A stretch of 64,000 bases of DNA from Georgenia subflava. GTDB lineage: Bacteria; Actinomycetota; Actinomycetes; Actinomycetales; Actinomycetaceae. The stretch lies in the NCBI RefSeq assembly GCF_009193155.1, contig NZ_VUKD01000003.1, positions 248,001-312,000 on the forward strand. Reading direction: 5' to 3'. Both the position numbers and the translations under genes were made by a program. Positions 36,543 through 44,967 of the stretch are shown here, piece after piece. Under the pieces are notes generated by a model, which did not search any database, was not told the DNA's origin, and worked only from the letters and a program-made list of their open reading frames with translations. Position 1 is the stretch's first letter, and every line of letters begins with the position of its first letter.

Positions 36543-37507
36543 GTCCGGCTCCTGGGATCGAGGTACCCGTAGGAGAGGTCGGCCAGCAGGTTGCCGATGA
36601 GCACCAGCACGGCGGTGACCATGAAGAAGGCCATGACGCTGTAGACGTCGCGCGAGTTGAGCGCCTCGATGAAGAACAGGCCCATCCCGTCCAGGCTGAA
36701 CACCGTCTCGGCGACGATGGAGCCGCCGAAGGTGAGGCCGATGTTCAGGCCGACCACTGTGGCGATGGGGATGAGCGCGTTGCGCAGCGCGTGCCGCCGG
36801 ATCACGAGCTTCTCGGCGACCCCCTTGGCGCGCGCGGTCTGCAGGTACTGCGCGTTCATGACCTCGAGCATCTCGCTGCGCATGTAGCGGCTGTAGGCGG
36901 CGACGTTGACGTAGGCGACCGCGACGATCGGCAGCGCGAGGTGCTGGAGCCGGTCGACCAGGAAGGCGAGACCGGTGCCCGGGTCGACGGAGTTCAGCCC
37001 GGACGTGTAGAAGACCCGGACGCCGGTCTCGAGGTAGAGGTTGGTGAAGATCACCTGGAGCATGAGGGCGAACCAGAAGACCGGGATCGAGTACCCCAGG
37101 AAGCTGATGCCGGTGAGGCCGTAGTCGAAGAAGCTGTACTGCCGGCGGGCCGAGATGACGCCGATCGGGACGGCGATGACGAGGGCGATGAGCTCGGCGG
37201 CGATGACGAGCTGGAGGGTGTTGACGGCGGCCCGGGAGAGGTCGGGCCAGATCTCCTGCCCGAACGTGGTGGTGCCGAACGCGTTGGTGACCGCGTCCTG
37301 CACCCAGTACAGGTACTGCAGCGGCAGCGGCTCGTCGAGGTGCTTTGCCTCGACGATCGACTGGATGGTCGACTCGCTCACGTTCGGCGAGCGCCGGACC
37401 TGCGCCAGCGGGTCGCCGATCGAGGAGATGCCGAAGAAGACGACGATGCTCGCCGCGATGATCACCGGGACGCTGTTGAGCACCCGCCGCAGGACGTAGC
37501 CGATCAT
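36539..37507 (-). CDS. Peptide-type ABC transporter permease (OppB position)
   Basis: 322 residues, six membrane segments. The N-terminus MIGYVLRRVLNSVPVIIAAS is typical of OppB/DppB, and the EAA-type loop reads NAQYLQTARAKGVAEKLVIR. ATG 37507 overlaps the SBP stop by 4 nt. With OppC it forms the membrane channel of the importer. Confidence 0.94.
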   Translation of the reverse strand: MIGYVLRRVLNSVPVIIAASIVVFFGISSIGDPLAQVRRSPNVSESTIQSIVEAKHLDEPLPLQYLYWVQDAVTNAFGTTTFGQEIWPDLSRAAVNTLQLVIAAELIALVIAVPIGVISARRQYSFFDYGLTGISFLGYSIPVFWFALMLQVIFTNLYLETGVRVFYTSGLNSVDPGTGLAFLVDRLQHLALPIVAVAYVNVAAYSRYMRSEMLEVMNAQYLQTARAKGVAEKLVIRRHALRNALIPIATVVGLNIGLTFGGSIVAETVFSLDGMGLFFIEALNSRDVYSVMAFFMVTAVLVLIGNLLADLSYGYLDPRSRT

Positions 37508-39123
37508 CGCGGACCCCACTCCTCGATGTTCCAGAAGGGGCCCCAGTCGGTCGGGTTGGTCTGCGGCCCGACGACCTGGGAGGACCAGGCGAGGAACACC
37601 GGGCTCTGGTAGAGGGGGAGGGCGGGCAGGTCCGCGGCCATGAGGTCGTCGGCCTCGTGGAGGAGCTCGGCCCGGCGGGCCGGGTCGAGCTCGGTCCGGC
37701 TCGCGGCGATGAGCTCGTCGACCTCCTCGTTGCAGTACGAGCGGAAGTTCATCGACCCCTCGCACTCCCAGAACCCGAGCGAGGGGTTGGGGTCGGCGGT
37801 GTTGAGCCAGGCCTGGTTGAACAGCTCCCACGCGCCGTCCACGCCGCTGGGCCACAGGTCGCCGAAGAAGGTCGCGGCGTCCTGGGTCTGGGAGTTCAGC
37901 TCGATGCCGATGTCCTTCATGTAGGACTGGATGATGACGAACTGCAGCTCGCGCAGCTCGTTGCCGGAGGTGTAGGCGTAGTCCACTGACAGCCGCACGC
38001 CGTCGCAGGAGTAGATGCCGTCGTCGCCCTGGACGCAGCCGTTGTCCTCGAGCAGCGTGCGCGCCCCCTCCGGGTCGAACTCCCACCGGTCGAAGGCCGG
38101 CTCGTACTCCGGCTGGCTGTTGACGTAGACGAGGCTCTGCAGCGGTTCCGCGTCCGGGTTCATCTGGCCGATGAGGACGTCGGTGAGCTGGTTGCGGTCG
38201 ATGCCCATGGCGATCGCCTCACGCACGAAGTCGTGCTCGAGCGTCTCGACGCCGTGGTTGAACTCGAAGAACTCCCACACCCCGCCGGCGACGACCTCGT
38301 GCTCGACGCCGTCGAGCCCGCCGACCTGGTCCACGAGGTCGATCTGGGGCTGGGAGCTGAGCATGTCGATCTCCCGGCCGCGCAGGGCCTGGACCTGGAC
38401 GGTGGAGTCCTCGATGAACCGCAGGACGACCCGGTCGAAGCCGGGGGTCTCCTCGCCCCAGAAGTTCTCGTTGCGGGTGAGGGTCATCTGCTGGCCCCGG
38501 TTCCAGGACTCGAACTCGTAGGGGCCGCTCGCGACGGTGAGCCCGTCGTCCCAGACGTCGTCGAAGTCCTCGCCCTCGAGCACATGGGCTGGGAGGATGG
38601 AGCCGGCGGCATTGCTGAACAGGGAGCGCCACGGGGCGTACGGCTCGGTGAAGACCATCCGGAAGGTCTTGTCGTCGACGACCTCGGAGGCCTCCATGTC
38701 GACCTTCTCGCACCCCGCGCGCACGGCGATCGCGAAGTCCTCGTTCAGGCATGTCTCGAGGGTGAACCTGATGTCCTCGGCGGTGATGGGGACCCCGTCG
38801 CTCCACGTCGCCTCCTCCTTGAGGCGGTAGGTCACGGTGAACGGGTCCTCGGTGACCTCCGGCTCTCCATCCAGGAGCAGCGGCTCGTACTCGAACTCGG
38901 GCGTCAGCCGCCAGAGCGGGTACAGGACGGGGAGCGTGAGGGAGTGGGTGGCCTGCAGGTTGCCCTCGCTGACCCACGGGTTCATGATCGCCGGTTCCTG
39001 GGACAGCCCGACGATGAGGGTGCCGTTCGCCAGGCGGTCCTGGCTGCTCGGGCCGGCGCCGCCGCACGCCGCGATCAGGAGGCCGACCAGGGCAAGCGCG
39101 ATGACCCTCGCCGGCCTGCCCAT
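37504..39123 (-). CDS. ABC transporter substrate-binding lipoprotein (SBP family 5, OppA type)
   Basis: 539 residues. The signal peptide (ARVIALALVGLLIAAC) ends in a lipobox, so the protein should be membrane-anchored through Cys at about residue 20. The mature part is a family 5 binding protein: AIMNPWVSEGNLQATHS, VTYRLKEEATWSDGVPITAED and GPYEFESWNRGQQMTLTRN are family blocks. The ligand, peptide, opine or sugar-peptide, cannot be read from sequence. ATG 39123 was chosen for the signal peptide; two GTG codons lie just upstream. First gene of the five-gene operon. Confidence 0.93.
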   Translation of the reverse strand: MGRPARVIALALVGLLIAACGGAGPSSQDRLANGTLIVGLSQEPAIMNPWVSEGNLQATHSLTLPVLYPLWRLTPEFEYEPLLLDGEPEVTEDPFTVTYRLKEEATWSDGVPITAEDIRFTLETCLNEDFAIAVRAGCEKVDMEASEVVDDKTFRMVFTEPYAPWRSLFSNAAGSILPAHVLEGEDFDDVWDDGLTVASGPYEFESWNRGQQMTLTRNENFWGEETPGFDRVVLRFIEDSTVQVQALRGREIDMLSSQPQIDLVDQVGGLDGVEHEVVAGGVWEFFEFNHGVETLEHDFVREAIAMGIDRNQLTDVLIGQMNPDAEPLQSLVYVNSQPEYEPAFDRWEFDPEGARTLLEDNGCVQGDDGIYSCDGVRLSVDYAYTSGNELRELQFVIIQSYMKDIGIELNSQTQDAATFFGDLWPSGVDGAWELFNQAWLNTADPNPSLGFWECEGSMNFRSYCNEEVDELIAASRTELDPARRAELLHEADDLMAADLPALPLYQSPVFLAWSSQVVGPQTNPTDWGPFWNIEEWGPR

Positions 39124-39250
39124 CGGCACCACTACCCCTCGAAGCGTTAGGTCGACCACCGCGAGCCGCCGCTCCGGCGACTCGTCGCCTCCCTCGCCGG
39201 GAGACGCTTCCGCGGTCGCCACACTGACACAGAAGCCCCTGAGGCGCAGG

Positions 39251-40564
39251 TCAGAGGTGCAGCGGCTGTCGCTCTGGGCGCCGGCGTGAGCTGTCGCGGT
39301 CGCTGCCCGACCGAACGAGCACCGCGCCGATGACTGCCTGGAGGACGGGGACGGACGCGAGGAGGGTCGTGGCTCCCGCCCACGAGCCCAGTGCTTCCTG
39401 CCCCGCCGCGAGGGTGAGCGGTCCGAGCGCGGCAAGAGTGACGCCGAGCGTCTGGCTCATCGAGGACAGCGCGGCGGCATGCTGCGTCGAGCGGGCGCTG
39501 ACGATGACGAGCGCGTAGGCGATGCCGACCGAGGCGCCCTGCCCCGCGCCGATGAGGACGGCGCCGAGGATGCGCGCGTCCGGGACGAGGGCGACGACGA
39601 CGAGACCTGCGGCGATCGGGGTCGGAGCGAGGACGGCGAGCGTGCGGGTCGTCGCTCGACGTCGTGTGGCGAGGGGTGCGAGGAACGAGAGCGGCACCGC
39701 GACGATCCCCGCGAGAGCGGTCACCGCCCCCGCGGTGGTGGCCGCTGTGCCGCCCGCCTCCAGGATCGTCGGGAGCCAGGCCGCCGTCGTGTAGAACAGC
39801 AACGAGGTGAGCCCGAGGTAGGCGGTGAGCAACCAGGCGGCGGGGTCCCGCCAGACGCTCGCCGGTCGTGGAGCGGTCGTCGGCTCCGGCGTGTCTTCGT
39901 CTGGGTGAGGTCTCGCGGACGGGCCCGCGCCTCTGTGCGTTGTCCTCGACCCTGCGACACCCAGCCAGCAGGCGAGCGCCAGCAGCGGGAGCACCGCCCA
40001 CGTGGCGAGGGCGGTGCGCCAACCGCCGCCGAGCAGTGCGCCCAGCGGGAGGGTGAGACCTGCCGCGAGGGCAGGCCCGAGACTGAGCCCTGCCGTGTAC
40101 AGGGCCAAGACCGCCCGCGAGCTCCCCGGCCGGGCAGCACGGACGACGGCAGGCGCGAGCACGCTGGCCACCGCGACGGCGAGCCCGAGGAGGACGGTTC
40201 CGAGCCACAGCAGACCGGGCTGCGGCAGGGATCGCACGAGGACGCCGAGACCTGCCGCGAGGAGCGCGCAGGCGATGAGCGTGCCGAGGGAGATCCGACG
40301 GAGCAGGAAGGGGACCGTCGGGGCCATCACCACGAAGCACAGCAGCGGCACGCTCGTGAGGAGGGCGAGCACCGTCGGGTGCCGGCCCGTCGTCGCCTCG
40401 ATGGCCGTGAGCACCGGCCCGACCGCCGTCGTCGGCGCACGCAGCGTGAGCGACAGCAGCAGGATCGACGCGCCGACCAGAAGGACGGGGGAGCGGGGGG
40501 CCGCACCCGGCGACGGGCGCTGACCGACTCTCGTCGCCGCGCTCCGCGGTTGCTTCTCGCTCAT
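39251..40564 (-). CDS. MFS transporter, CynX/NimT type
   Basis: 437 residues with twelve hydrophobic segments. The first reads VLLVGASILLLSLTLRAPTT and is followed by AVGPVLTAIEATTGRHPTVL, typical of the CynX/NimT group of anion and drug exporters. A charged loop of about 40 residues (SRTTHRGAGPSARPHPDEDT region) separates the two halves. ATG 40564 has AGGGA a few nt upstream; a longer reading from 40612 is possible. It lies 127 nt before the SBP gene on the same strand but is probably independent of it. Confidence 0.9.
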   Translation of the reverse strand: MSEKQPRSAATRVGQRPSPGAAPRSPVLLVGASILLLSLTLRAPTTAVGPVLTAIEATTGRHPTVLALLTSVPLLCFVVMAPTVPFLLRRISLGTLIACALLAAGLGVLVRSLPQPGLLWLGTVLLGLAVAVASVLAPAVVRAARPGSSRAVLALYTAGLSLGPALAAGLTLPLGALLGGGWRTALATWAVLPLLALACWLGVAGSRTTHRGAGPSARPHPDEDTPEPTTAPRPASVWRDPAAWLLTAYLGLTSLLFYTTAAWLPTILEAGGTAATTAGAVTALAGIVAVPLSFLAPLATRRRATTRTLAVLAPTPIAAGLVVVALVPDARILGAVLIGAGQGASVGIAYALVIVSARSTQHAAALSSMSQTLGVTLAALGPLTLAAGQEALGSWAGATTLLASVPVLQAVIGAVLVRSGSDRDSSRRRPERQPLHL

Positions 40565-40903
40565 CCCGTCCCTGCACACGGCGAGCACGGGGGTCCGACG
40601 TGCGTGGTGCACGACCGTGCTCCGCGTCGTGCGTCGGGCAGTCCCTTGGCGTCGGCGACGCTATCAGTGGTCGTCCGCAGCCACGACATCCGCTCGCTCC
40701 GCAGCGCGAGCCGGTGAGAACCGGGTCGGGCGGCCGTCGATTGACGTGCGGCGGCGAGGTCTCGCCGCGACGCGCCGGGCGCGGTGCGTGATTCGGGGTC
40801 GGCCCGTCCGTACTGTGGTGACGCACATACGGGGGAGTGCGCGCACGAAGTCAGACCAGGCAGGGCGAGGATGCCCACCGCGACCCCGAGGAGGCCGACG
40901 GCG
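40565..40903. other. Gene-free stretch between divergent genes, with an 18-bp palindrome
   Basis: 339 bp between the MFS gene and a small plus-strand gene. GCGGCGAGGTCTCGCCGC at 40751-40768 is a perfect inverted repeat with a GT centre. TAGCGT on the minus strand (40663-40658) and TACTGT on the plus strand (40811-40816) are candidate -10 boxes for the two genes. A minus-strand reading of 124 codons across this stretch looks like a codon-bias shadow. No RNA gene is seen. Confidence 0.6.
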
Positions 40904-41086
40904 ATGGCCACGACCACCGAGCAGTCCACACTCACCTACGCCGAGGCCGCGTACCTCGTGTGGCTGGAGTGGGAGGAAGAGCGTCACCGGGACGGCGCCC
41001 CGGCGATGATGGCGTGGGACGAGATGTCGGAGTCCTTCCGTCGGCTCCTGGTTCTCAGGCGTCACGGCCACCGCGTGTCGGTCTGA
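40904..41086 (+). CDS. Small hypothetical protein, Trp- and Glu-rich
   Basis: 60 residues: an N-terminal Thr-rich part, then TYAEAAYLVWLEWEEERHRD and MAWDEMSESFRRLLVLRRHG. Predicted to be mostly helical. I do not recognise a family. ATG 40904 is supported by GAGGAGG about 9 nt upstream; codon use has the expected GC-rich third positions. The gene stands alone between the MFS exporter and the pterin-dehydratase-like gene. Confidence 0.6.
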   Translation: MATTTEQSTLTYAEAAYLVWLEWEEERHRDGAPAMMAWDEMSESFRRLLVLRRHGHRVSV

Positions 41087-41226
41087 ACACGTGCGCGCAG
41101 GAGGTGCGTGCGTCCAGGACGAGTCCAATAGCTGACGCGCGCGGATGCCGGCTGGGTCCGAGAGTCCTTGCGCTGCCGGCGGTTCTCTGACAGCGCTGCG
41201 GCTGCATCGAATATAGGCTCCCGTCC

Positions 41227-41934
41227 ATGGACATGCTGACGGGCGAGCAGATCGCTGCGGCCGGCCTGACCGACTGGCGCAAGCTGGCCCAGGGACTGCA
41301 TGCCCGCTACGTGGTTGAGGACTTCAGCACCGGTGCACGATTCGTCGCCGCAGTGGGGGAGGCGGGCGACGCGCTCGGACATCACCCGAGCGTGTCGATC
41401 GGCAACGGGTGCGTCGACCTCAAGCTGACCAGCGACGACGCCATCTACCGCGACGACGCGGGAACCGAACACGTCGTCGAATGGGTGACCCAGCAGGACG
41501 TCGACCTCGCGCGACGGATCACCGAGATCGCCGCCGACCACAAGGTCGACGCCGATCCGGCCTCGGTCAGCGTCATCGAGCTCGGCCTCGACACGGCACA
41601 TTCCGCGACCATCGCTCCCATGTGGGCCGCCCTGCTGGTCGGCAGCGCCGAGGCCCAGGGGCATGGGTCGCCTAGCGACGAGATCCGGGACGCCACGGGA
41701 CGGGTACCGAACCTGTGGTTCGGGGACGCCGATGAGCACGAGACCCCGCGCCAGCGGTTCCACATCGAGGTCTATGTGGCGCCTGAGGTTGCCAAGCAAC
41801 GGATCGCCGCCGCCCTCGCCGCGGGTGGGACCGTCGTCGATGACAGCAACGCGCCCTCGCTCACCGTGATCGCCGACCAGGACGGCAACCGGGGAGTCGT
41901 GTGCGTCGACGTGTCTGCTGCTAAGAAGGATTGA
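41227..41934 (+). CDS. Pterin-4a-carbinolamine dehydratase-like / VOC domain fusion
   Basis: 235 residues. Residues 1-105 resemble pterin-4a-carbinolamine dehydratase: LTGEQIAAAGLTDWRKLAQG, DALGHHPSVSI with the His-His-Pro motif, and VTQQDVDLARRITEIA. The second conserved His of the family (usually THD) is replaced by TSD. Residues 110-230 form a VOC-like domain ending in LTVIADQDGNRGVVCVDV. The order dehydratase-VOC is found in other actinobacterial proteins; no aromatic amino acid hydroxylase is nearby, so a role in pterin recycling is doubtful. TAGGCT ends 7 nt before the ATG, indicating a leaderless transcript. Confidence 0.85.
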   Translation: MDMLTGEQIAAAGLTDWRKLAQGLHARYVVEDFSTGARFVAAVGEAGDALGHHPSVSIGNGCVDLKLTSDDAIYRDDAGTEHVVEWVTQQDVDLARRITEIAADHKVDADPASVSVIELGLDTAHSATIAPMWAALLVGSAEAQGHGSPSDEIRDATGRVPNLWFGDADEHETPRQRFHIEVYVAPEVAKQRIAAALAAGGTVVDDSNAPSLTVIADQDGNRGVVCVDVSAAKKD

Positions 41935-41958
41935 TCTACCCAGCGCGACCGGAATGAC

Positions 41959-41972
41959 ATAATGTACATTAT
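41959..41972. promoter_or_regulatory. 14-bp perfect AT-rich palindrome, operator-like
   Basis: ATAATGTACATTAT lies in the 249-bp gap between the stops of two convergent genes. In DNA of about 75% GC a perfect palindrome with only two G/C positions is very conspicuous. The ATGT...ACAT arms resemble PadR- or TetR-type operators. No gene start follows it on either strand, so it may be a leftover of a lost regulator or promoter. Confidence 0.55.
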
Positions 41973-42183
41973 CGGATCGGAGGGCAGGGGCTCAGTCGCA
42001 GCTCAGGGGCTCACGAGAGCTGCACCAGGTCGCGAACCCCGTCCCGGGTCGAGATCGGGATCTCCGTCGAGATAGGCGTCGCCGCGGAGGAACATCGGCG
42101 TCGCCGCGCGAGGGAACATCGACATCGCCGCTTGACGGAACGGCAAGCTGCTCTGCACTCCTGCCGATCCGCCGGTCGAGCGG

Positions 42184-42747
42184 TCAGCGCTTGACCTCGT
42201 ACCTGGTCAGGACGACGCCCTCGGGAAACGTCCGGGTCTCCACCAGGCTCAGGTTCACCCAGGTGTCCAGCTCCGTGAAGAACGGCGTGCCGCCGCCCAC
42301 CAAGACCGGTGCGGTGGCGAGCACGTACTCGTCGATCAGCCCGGCCCGCATGGCCGCCGCGGCGAGGGTGGCGCCGCCGATGTCCATGGGGCCGCCGTCC
42401 TCGGCCTTGAGCCGGGTGATCTCGGTGACCGCGTCGCCGGTGACCAGCCGGGTGTTCCCCTCGACCGTGCTCGTCGTCGAGGAGAACACCACCTTCGGCA
42501 TGTCCCGCCATCGGCGGGCGAACTCGATCTCCGCCGGTGTGACGCCAGGCTGCTGGTCGGCGGTCGGCCAGTGCGAGCTCATCGTCTCCCACAGCTTGCG
42601 CCCGTACAGCGCCAGGCCCGTCTCACCCACCCGGTCGGACCACCACTGGAACAGCTCGTCGCTCGGCACGCTCCAGCCGATGTCGTCGCCCGGCGCGGCG
42701 ATGTAGCCGTCCAGGCTCACATTCATGCCAAAGGTCAGCTTCCGCAT
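42184..42747 (-). CDS. Dihydrofolate reductase / RibD C-terminal domain family protein
   Basis: 187 residues. LTFGMNVSLDGYIAAPGDDI at the start, YGRKLWETMSSHW in the middle and DIGGATLAAAAMRAGLIDEY near the end are typical of the RibD-C/DHFR-like reductases that use NADPH. These stand-alone proteins are not the essential FolA and their substrate is unknown. ATG 42747 has GGGAGG 10 nt upstream. Single gene. Confidence 0.9.
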   Translation of the reverse strand: MRKLTFGMNVSLDGYIAAPGDDIGWSVPSDELFQWWSDRVGETGLALYGRKLWETMSSHWPTADQQPGVTPAEIEFARRWRDMPKVVFSSTTSTVEGNTRLVTGDAVTEITRLKAEDGGPMDIGGATLAAAAMRAGLIDEYVLATAPVLVGGGTPFFTELDTWVNLSLVETRTFPEGVVLTRYEVKR

Positions 42748-42859
42748 GCGGTCAGCCTCCCGTGAGTCGGTGCTCGGCGTACAGACAAATACGGCGCGGA
42801 AACTCATCGGCACGACCACACCGAGGGCCGGCTGACCACCACACCGAGCGCGTGGGCGG

Positions 42860-43747
42860 CTACCTCGTGTGGGGCTGAGGCGAGGCGTCCCGCCGTCGGT
42901 CATGGACCTCCGGGAGCGGCTCGAAGCCGGCCGCTCGGTAGGTCGCGACCCCGCCGACGTTGGAGCTCGGGGTGGCGACGATCGCGCTCGACGAGCCGAG
43001 CTCCTGGAGTGCGGCCGCCGCCGCGACGGTGATCGCCTTGCCGTAGCCGTGACCGCGATGGTCACGGTGTACACCCATCGGCTCCAGCAGCCCCGGCCGC
43101 CCCGGACCGGCCGACCAGACGGTGACCGTTGCGACGGCGCGGTCCTCGTCGTCGTAGGCCACCAGGCACCGCGCGTCCGGGTAGAGCGGTCCGCCGGCCA
43201 TCGCGTGCCAGCGCTCGTCCGTGAACGTCGACCTCTCGAACGCGGCCCGCTGGACGGCGGACCGCTCGTGGATCCGCTCCGGACCGATCTTCTCGATCCG
43301 CACCCCCGGGTCCTGCACCGGCTCGGCGAGGTCGCGGCGCAGCGGCGTCCACGGCTCGTCGGTCTCCCAGCCGTCGGCGAGCAGCAGCTCGTGGACCAGG
43401 GCGTCCGTGGGTGCCTCGAGGTACACCTTCCCCGGCGGGAGGACCCCACGCTCCGGCTCGGTCATGTCGGCGACCACCTGCTGCGCCAGTTCCGGGTCAC
43501 GGCGGGCATCCGGCGCGATCGTCAGCCGCAGCAGCCCGGGACCGTCGAGCAGTCCGACCGCGAGAACCTCACCGTCCCGGCTCCAGGTCCGGACCGCCGC
43601 GGCCGTCGCCTCTGCCCCGAACCGCCAGAACCAACCCAGATCCCCCGGATGCAGCTGCATTGGTGCGCCGTCGTACTGCCAGTCTCGCAGCGCATCTATG
43701 GGCTCCCGGAGCCCGTCGGCCTCCGGCGTCCTCAGTAGGATCGTCAT
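42860..43747 (-). CDS. GNAT family N-acetyltransferase
   Basis: 295 residues. The acetyl-CoA-binding motif A is MGVHRDHRGHGYGKAITVAA, followed by a C-terminal strand and helix (SNVGGVATYRAAGF). The N-terminal 130 residues are probably a second, degenerate GNAT half. The acceptor substrate is unknown. ATG 43747 follows TGTGAT by 6 nt on the minus strand, so the message may be leaderless. Single gene. Confidence 0.88.
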   Translation of the reverse strand: MTILLRTPEADGLREPIDALRDWQYDGAPMQLHPGDLGWFWRFGAEATAAAVRTWSRDGEVLAVGLLDGPGLLRLTIAPDARRDPELAQQVVADMTEPERGVLPPGKVYLEAPTDALVHELLLADGWETDEPWTPLRRDLAEPVQDPGVRIEKIGPERIHERSAVQRAAFERSTFTDERWHAMAGGPLYPDARCLVAYDDEDRAVATVTVWSAGPGRPGLLEPMGVHRDHRGHGYGKAITVAAAAALQELGSSSAIVATPSSNVGGVATYRAAGFEPLPEVHDRRRDASPQPHTR

Positions 43748-43853
43748 GCCTCGATCACACCACGGCACGGCACGGGGCCGCGCCTCATTATCGGGAGCAC
43801 AGCGTCCTCTCCGGCCCGGGCGGAGCCCGCAAGCCGGTGAACGGAGTCGTCCG

Positions 43854-44807
43854 CTACCCCTCGGTCCTGAGGCGGACGGTGGTCCCCCAGGGGTCGTCCA
43901 GCACCAGGCCACCATCGACCGTCATGTACTCGTACCCGGCCGCATCGAGGCGGGCCGCTGCATCCTGGATATCGGCCTGAGCCGGCACCATGACGGTGAA
44001 CGACCCCAGTCCCAGGGTGGCAGGCCGCTCCCCCGCTCCCGCCGAGGTCCACGTGTTCACTGCCAGGTGGTGGTGGTAGCCGCCGGCCGCCATGAAGAGC
44101 GCCCCGTCGGACTCGGCGGTGACAGCGAAGCCGAGAAGGTCGACGTAGAAGTCGCGGGCGGCGTCGAGGTCACCGACCTTGAGATGCACGTGCCCGGTCG
44201 TGACCTCCCCGGACGTCGTGCCGTACAGGTGCTCGGAGATGAACGCATTCGGGTCCAGCGGTGCGGATCCCATCTGGACCTGACCGTCGTCCCACACCCA
44301 GTCCTGCCGCGGTGTGTCGATGTACAGCTCGAGGCCGTTGCCCTCGGGGTCGGAGAAGTAGAACGCCTCCGACACAGCGTGGTCGGCCGACCCGCCGTAC
44401 AGGTGTCCGGCGGTGCTGAACATGCCGACCAGGGCTCGCGCGAGGGCGGGGCCGTCCGGGTACAGGATCGCGGCGTGGTAGAGGCCGGCGTCGGCAGGGC
44501 TGGTGGAGGGCCCGTCTGCGGCGACGAGCCGGATGATCTCCTGCCCGTCGGCGCCGAGGGCGACCGCGCCGTCGCTCTCGCTCAGCACCTCCAGACCCAG
44601 CGAGCTCGTGTAGAAGGACCGCATGGCGTCGACGTCCGCGACGGCGAGCTCGACACCACCCATCCGGGTGTCGGCATCGATGACCGAGGCGGGGATGCGC
44701 GCGTCGTCAGCGTCGGCCCTGAGTGCCCAGAAGGCGGCGGCAGCCACGGCGACGGCGATCACGACGACGATTCCGACGGTGCGGCGACCGGGTGCGGTGG
44801 TGGTCAT
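43854..44807 (-). CDS. Membrane-anchored protein with two VOC modules (catechol-2,3-dioxygenase-like)
   Basis: 317 residues. An uncleaved N-terminal membrane segment (TVGIVVVIAVAVAAAAFWAL) is followed by two VOC modules of about 120 residues: GGVELAVADVDAMRSFYTSS to FYFSDPEGNGLELYIDTP, and GHVHLKVGDLDAARDFYVDL to the C-terminus. His in GLYHAAI, Glu in GLELYID and His in GHVHLKVG are placed like the metal ligands of CatE-type extradiol dioxygenases. Such enzymes are normally cytosolic, so the anchor is unusual. ATG 44807 has AGAGG about 11 nt upstream. Confidence 0.85.
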   Translation of the reverse strand: MTTTAPGRRTVGIVVVIAVAVAAAAFWALRADADDARIPASVIDADTRMGGVELAVADVDAMRSFYTSSLGLEVLSESDGAVALGADGQEIIRLVAADGPSTSPADAGLYHAAILYPDGPALARALVGMFSTAGHLYGGSADHAVSEAFYFSDPEGNGLELYIDTPRQDWVWDDGQVQMGSAPLDPNAFISEHLYGTTSGEVTTGHVHLKVGDLDAARDFYVDLLGFAVTAESDGALFMAAGGYHHHLAVNTWTSAGAGERPATLGLGSFTVMVPAQADIQDAAARLDAAGYEYMTVDGGLVLDDPWGTTVRLRTEG

Positions 44808-44874
44808 GAACAGGGAACCTCTGCGCCGACGCACGCTATTTCGTGTGCATCTGTGACGTTCCGGACAACCGCGT

Positions 44875-44954
44875 TCCGCCGTGGAGACGGCGGAGGACAC
44901 CCGCTCCGCCGTGGCGACGGCGGAGGACACCCGCTCCGCCGTGGCGACGGCGGA
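44875..44954 (-). terminator. Three consecutive identical-type hairpins on a 30-bp repeat
   Basis: TCCGCCGTGGCGACGGCGGA (8-bp stem, 4-nt loop) occurs at 44905-44924 and 44935-44954, and with loop GGAG at 44875-44894. The hairpins lie 13 nt beyond the stop of the minus-strand VOC gene (44968) and before the next minus-strand gene, so triple termination of that transcript is likely. Confidence 0.7.
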
Positions 44955-44967
44955 GGACAGCTGGGTG

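Noticed and set aside
37504-39123. Nickel or heme specificity for the ABC transporter
   Set aside because: The binding protein has no distinguishing ligand residues that I can recognise, and no metal or heme genes are adjacent, so only the oligopeptide-type family is stated.
40561-40935. Minus-strand 124-codon frame beginning with a hydrophobic, lipobox-like segment (LPGLTSC)
   Set aside because: It overlaps the promoter side of two better supported genes, has no ribosome-binding site, and the rest is Arg/Ser/Thr-rich without a domain.
41973-42183. Remnant of a regulator gene next to the AT-rich palindrome
   Set aside because: Translations on both strands show only short, biased frames and no helix-turn-helix pattern; a pseudogene cannot be supported.
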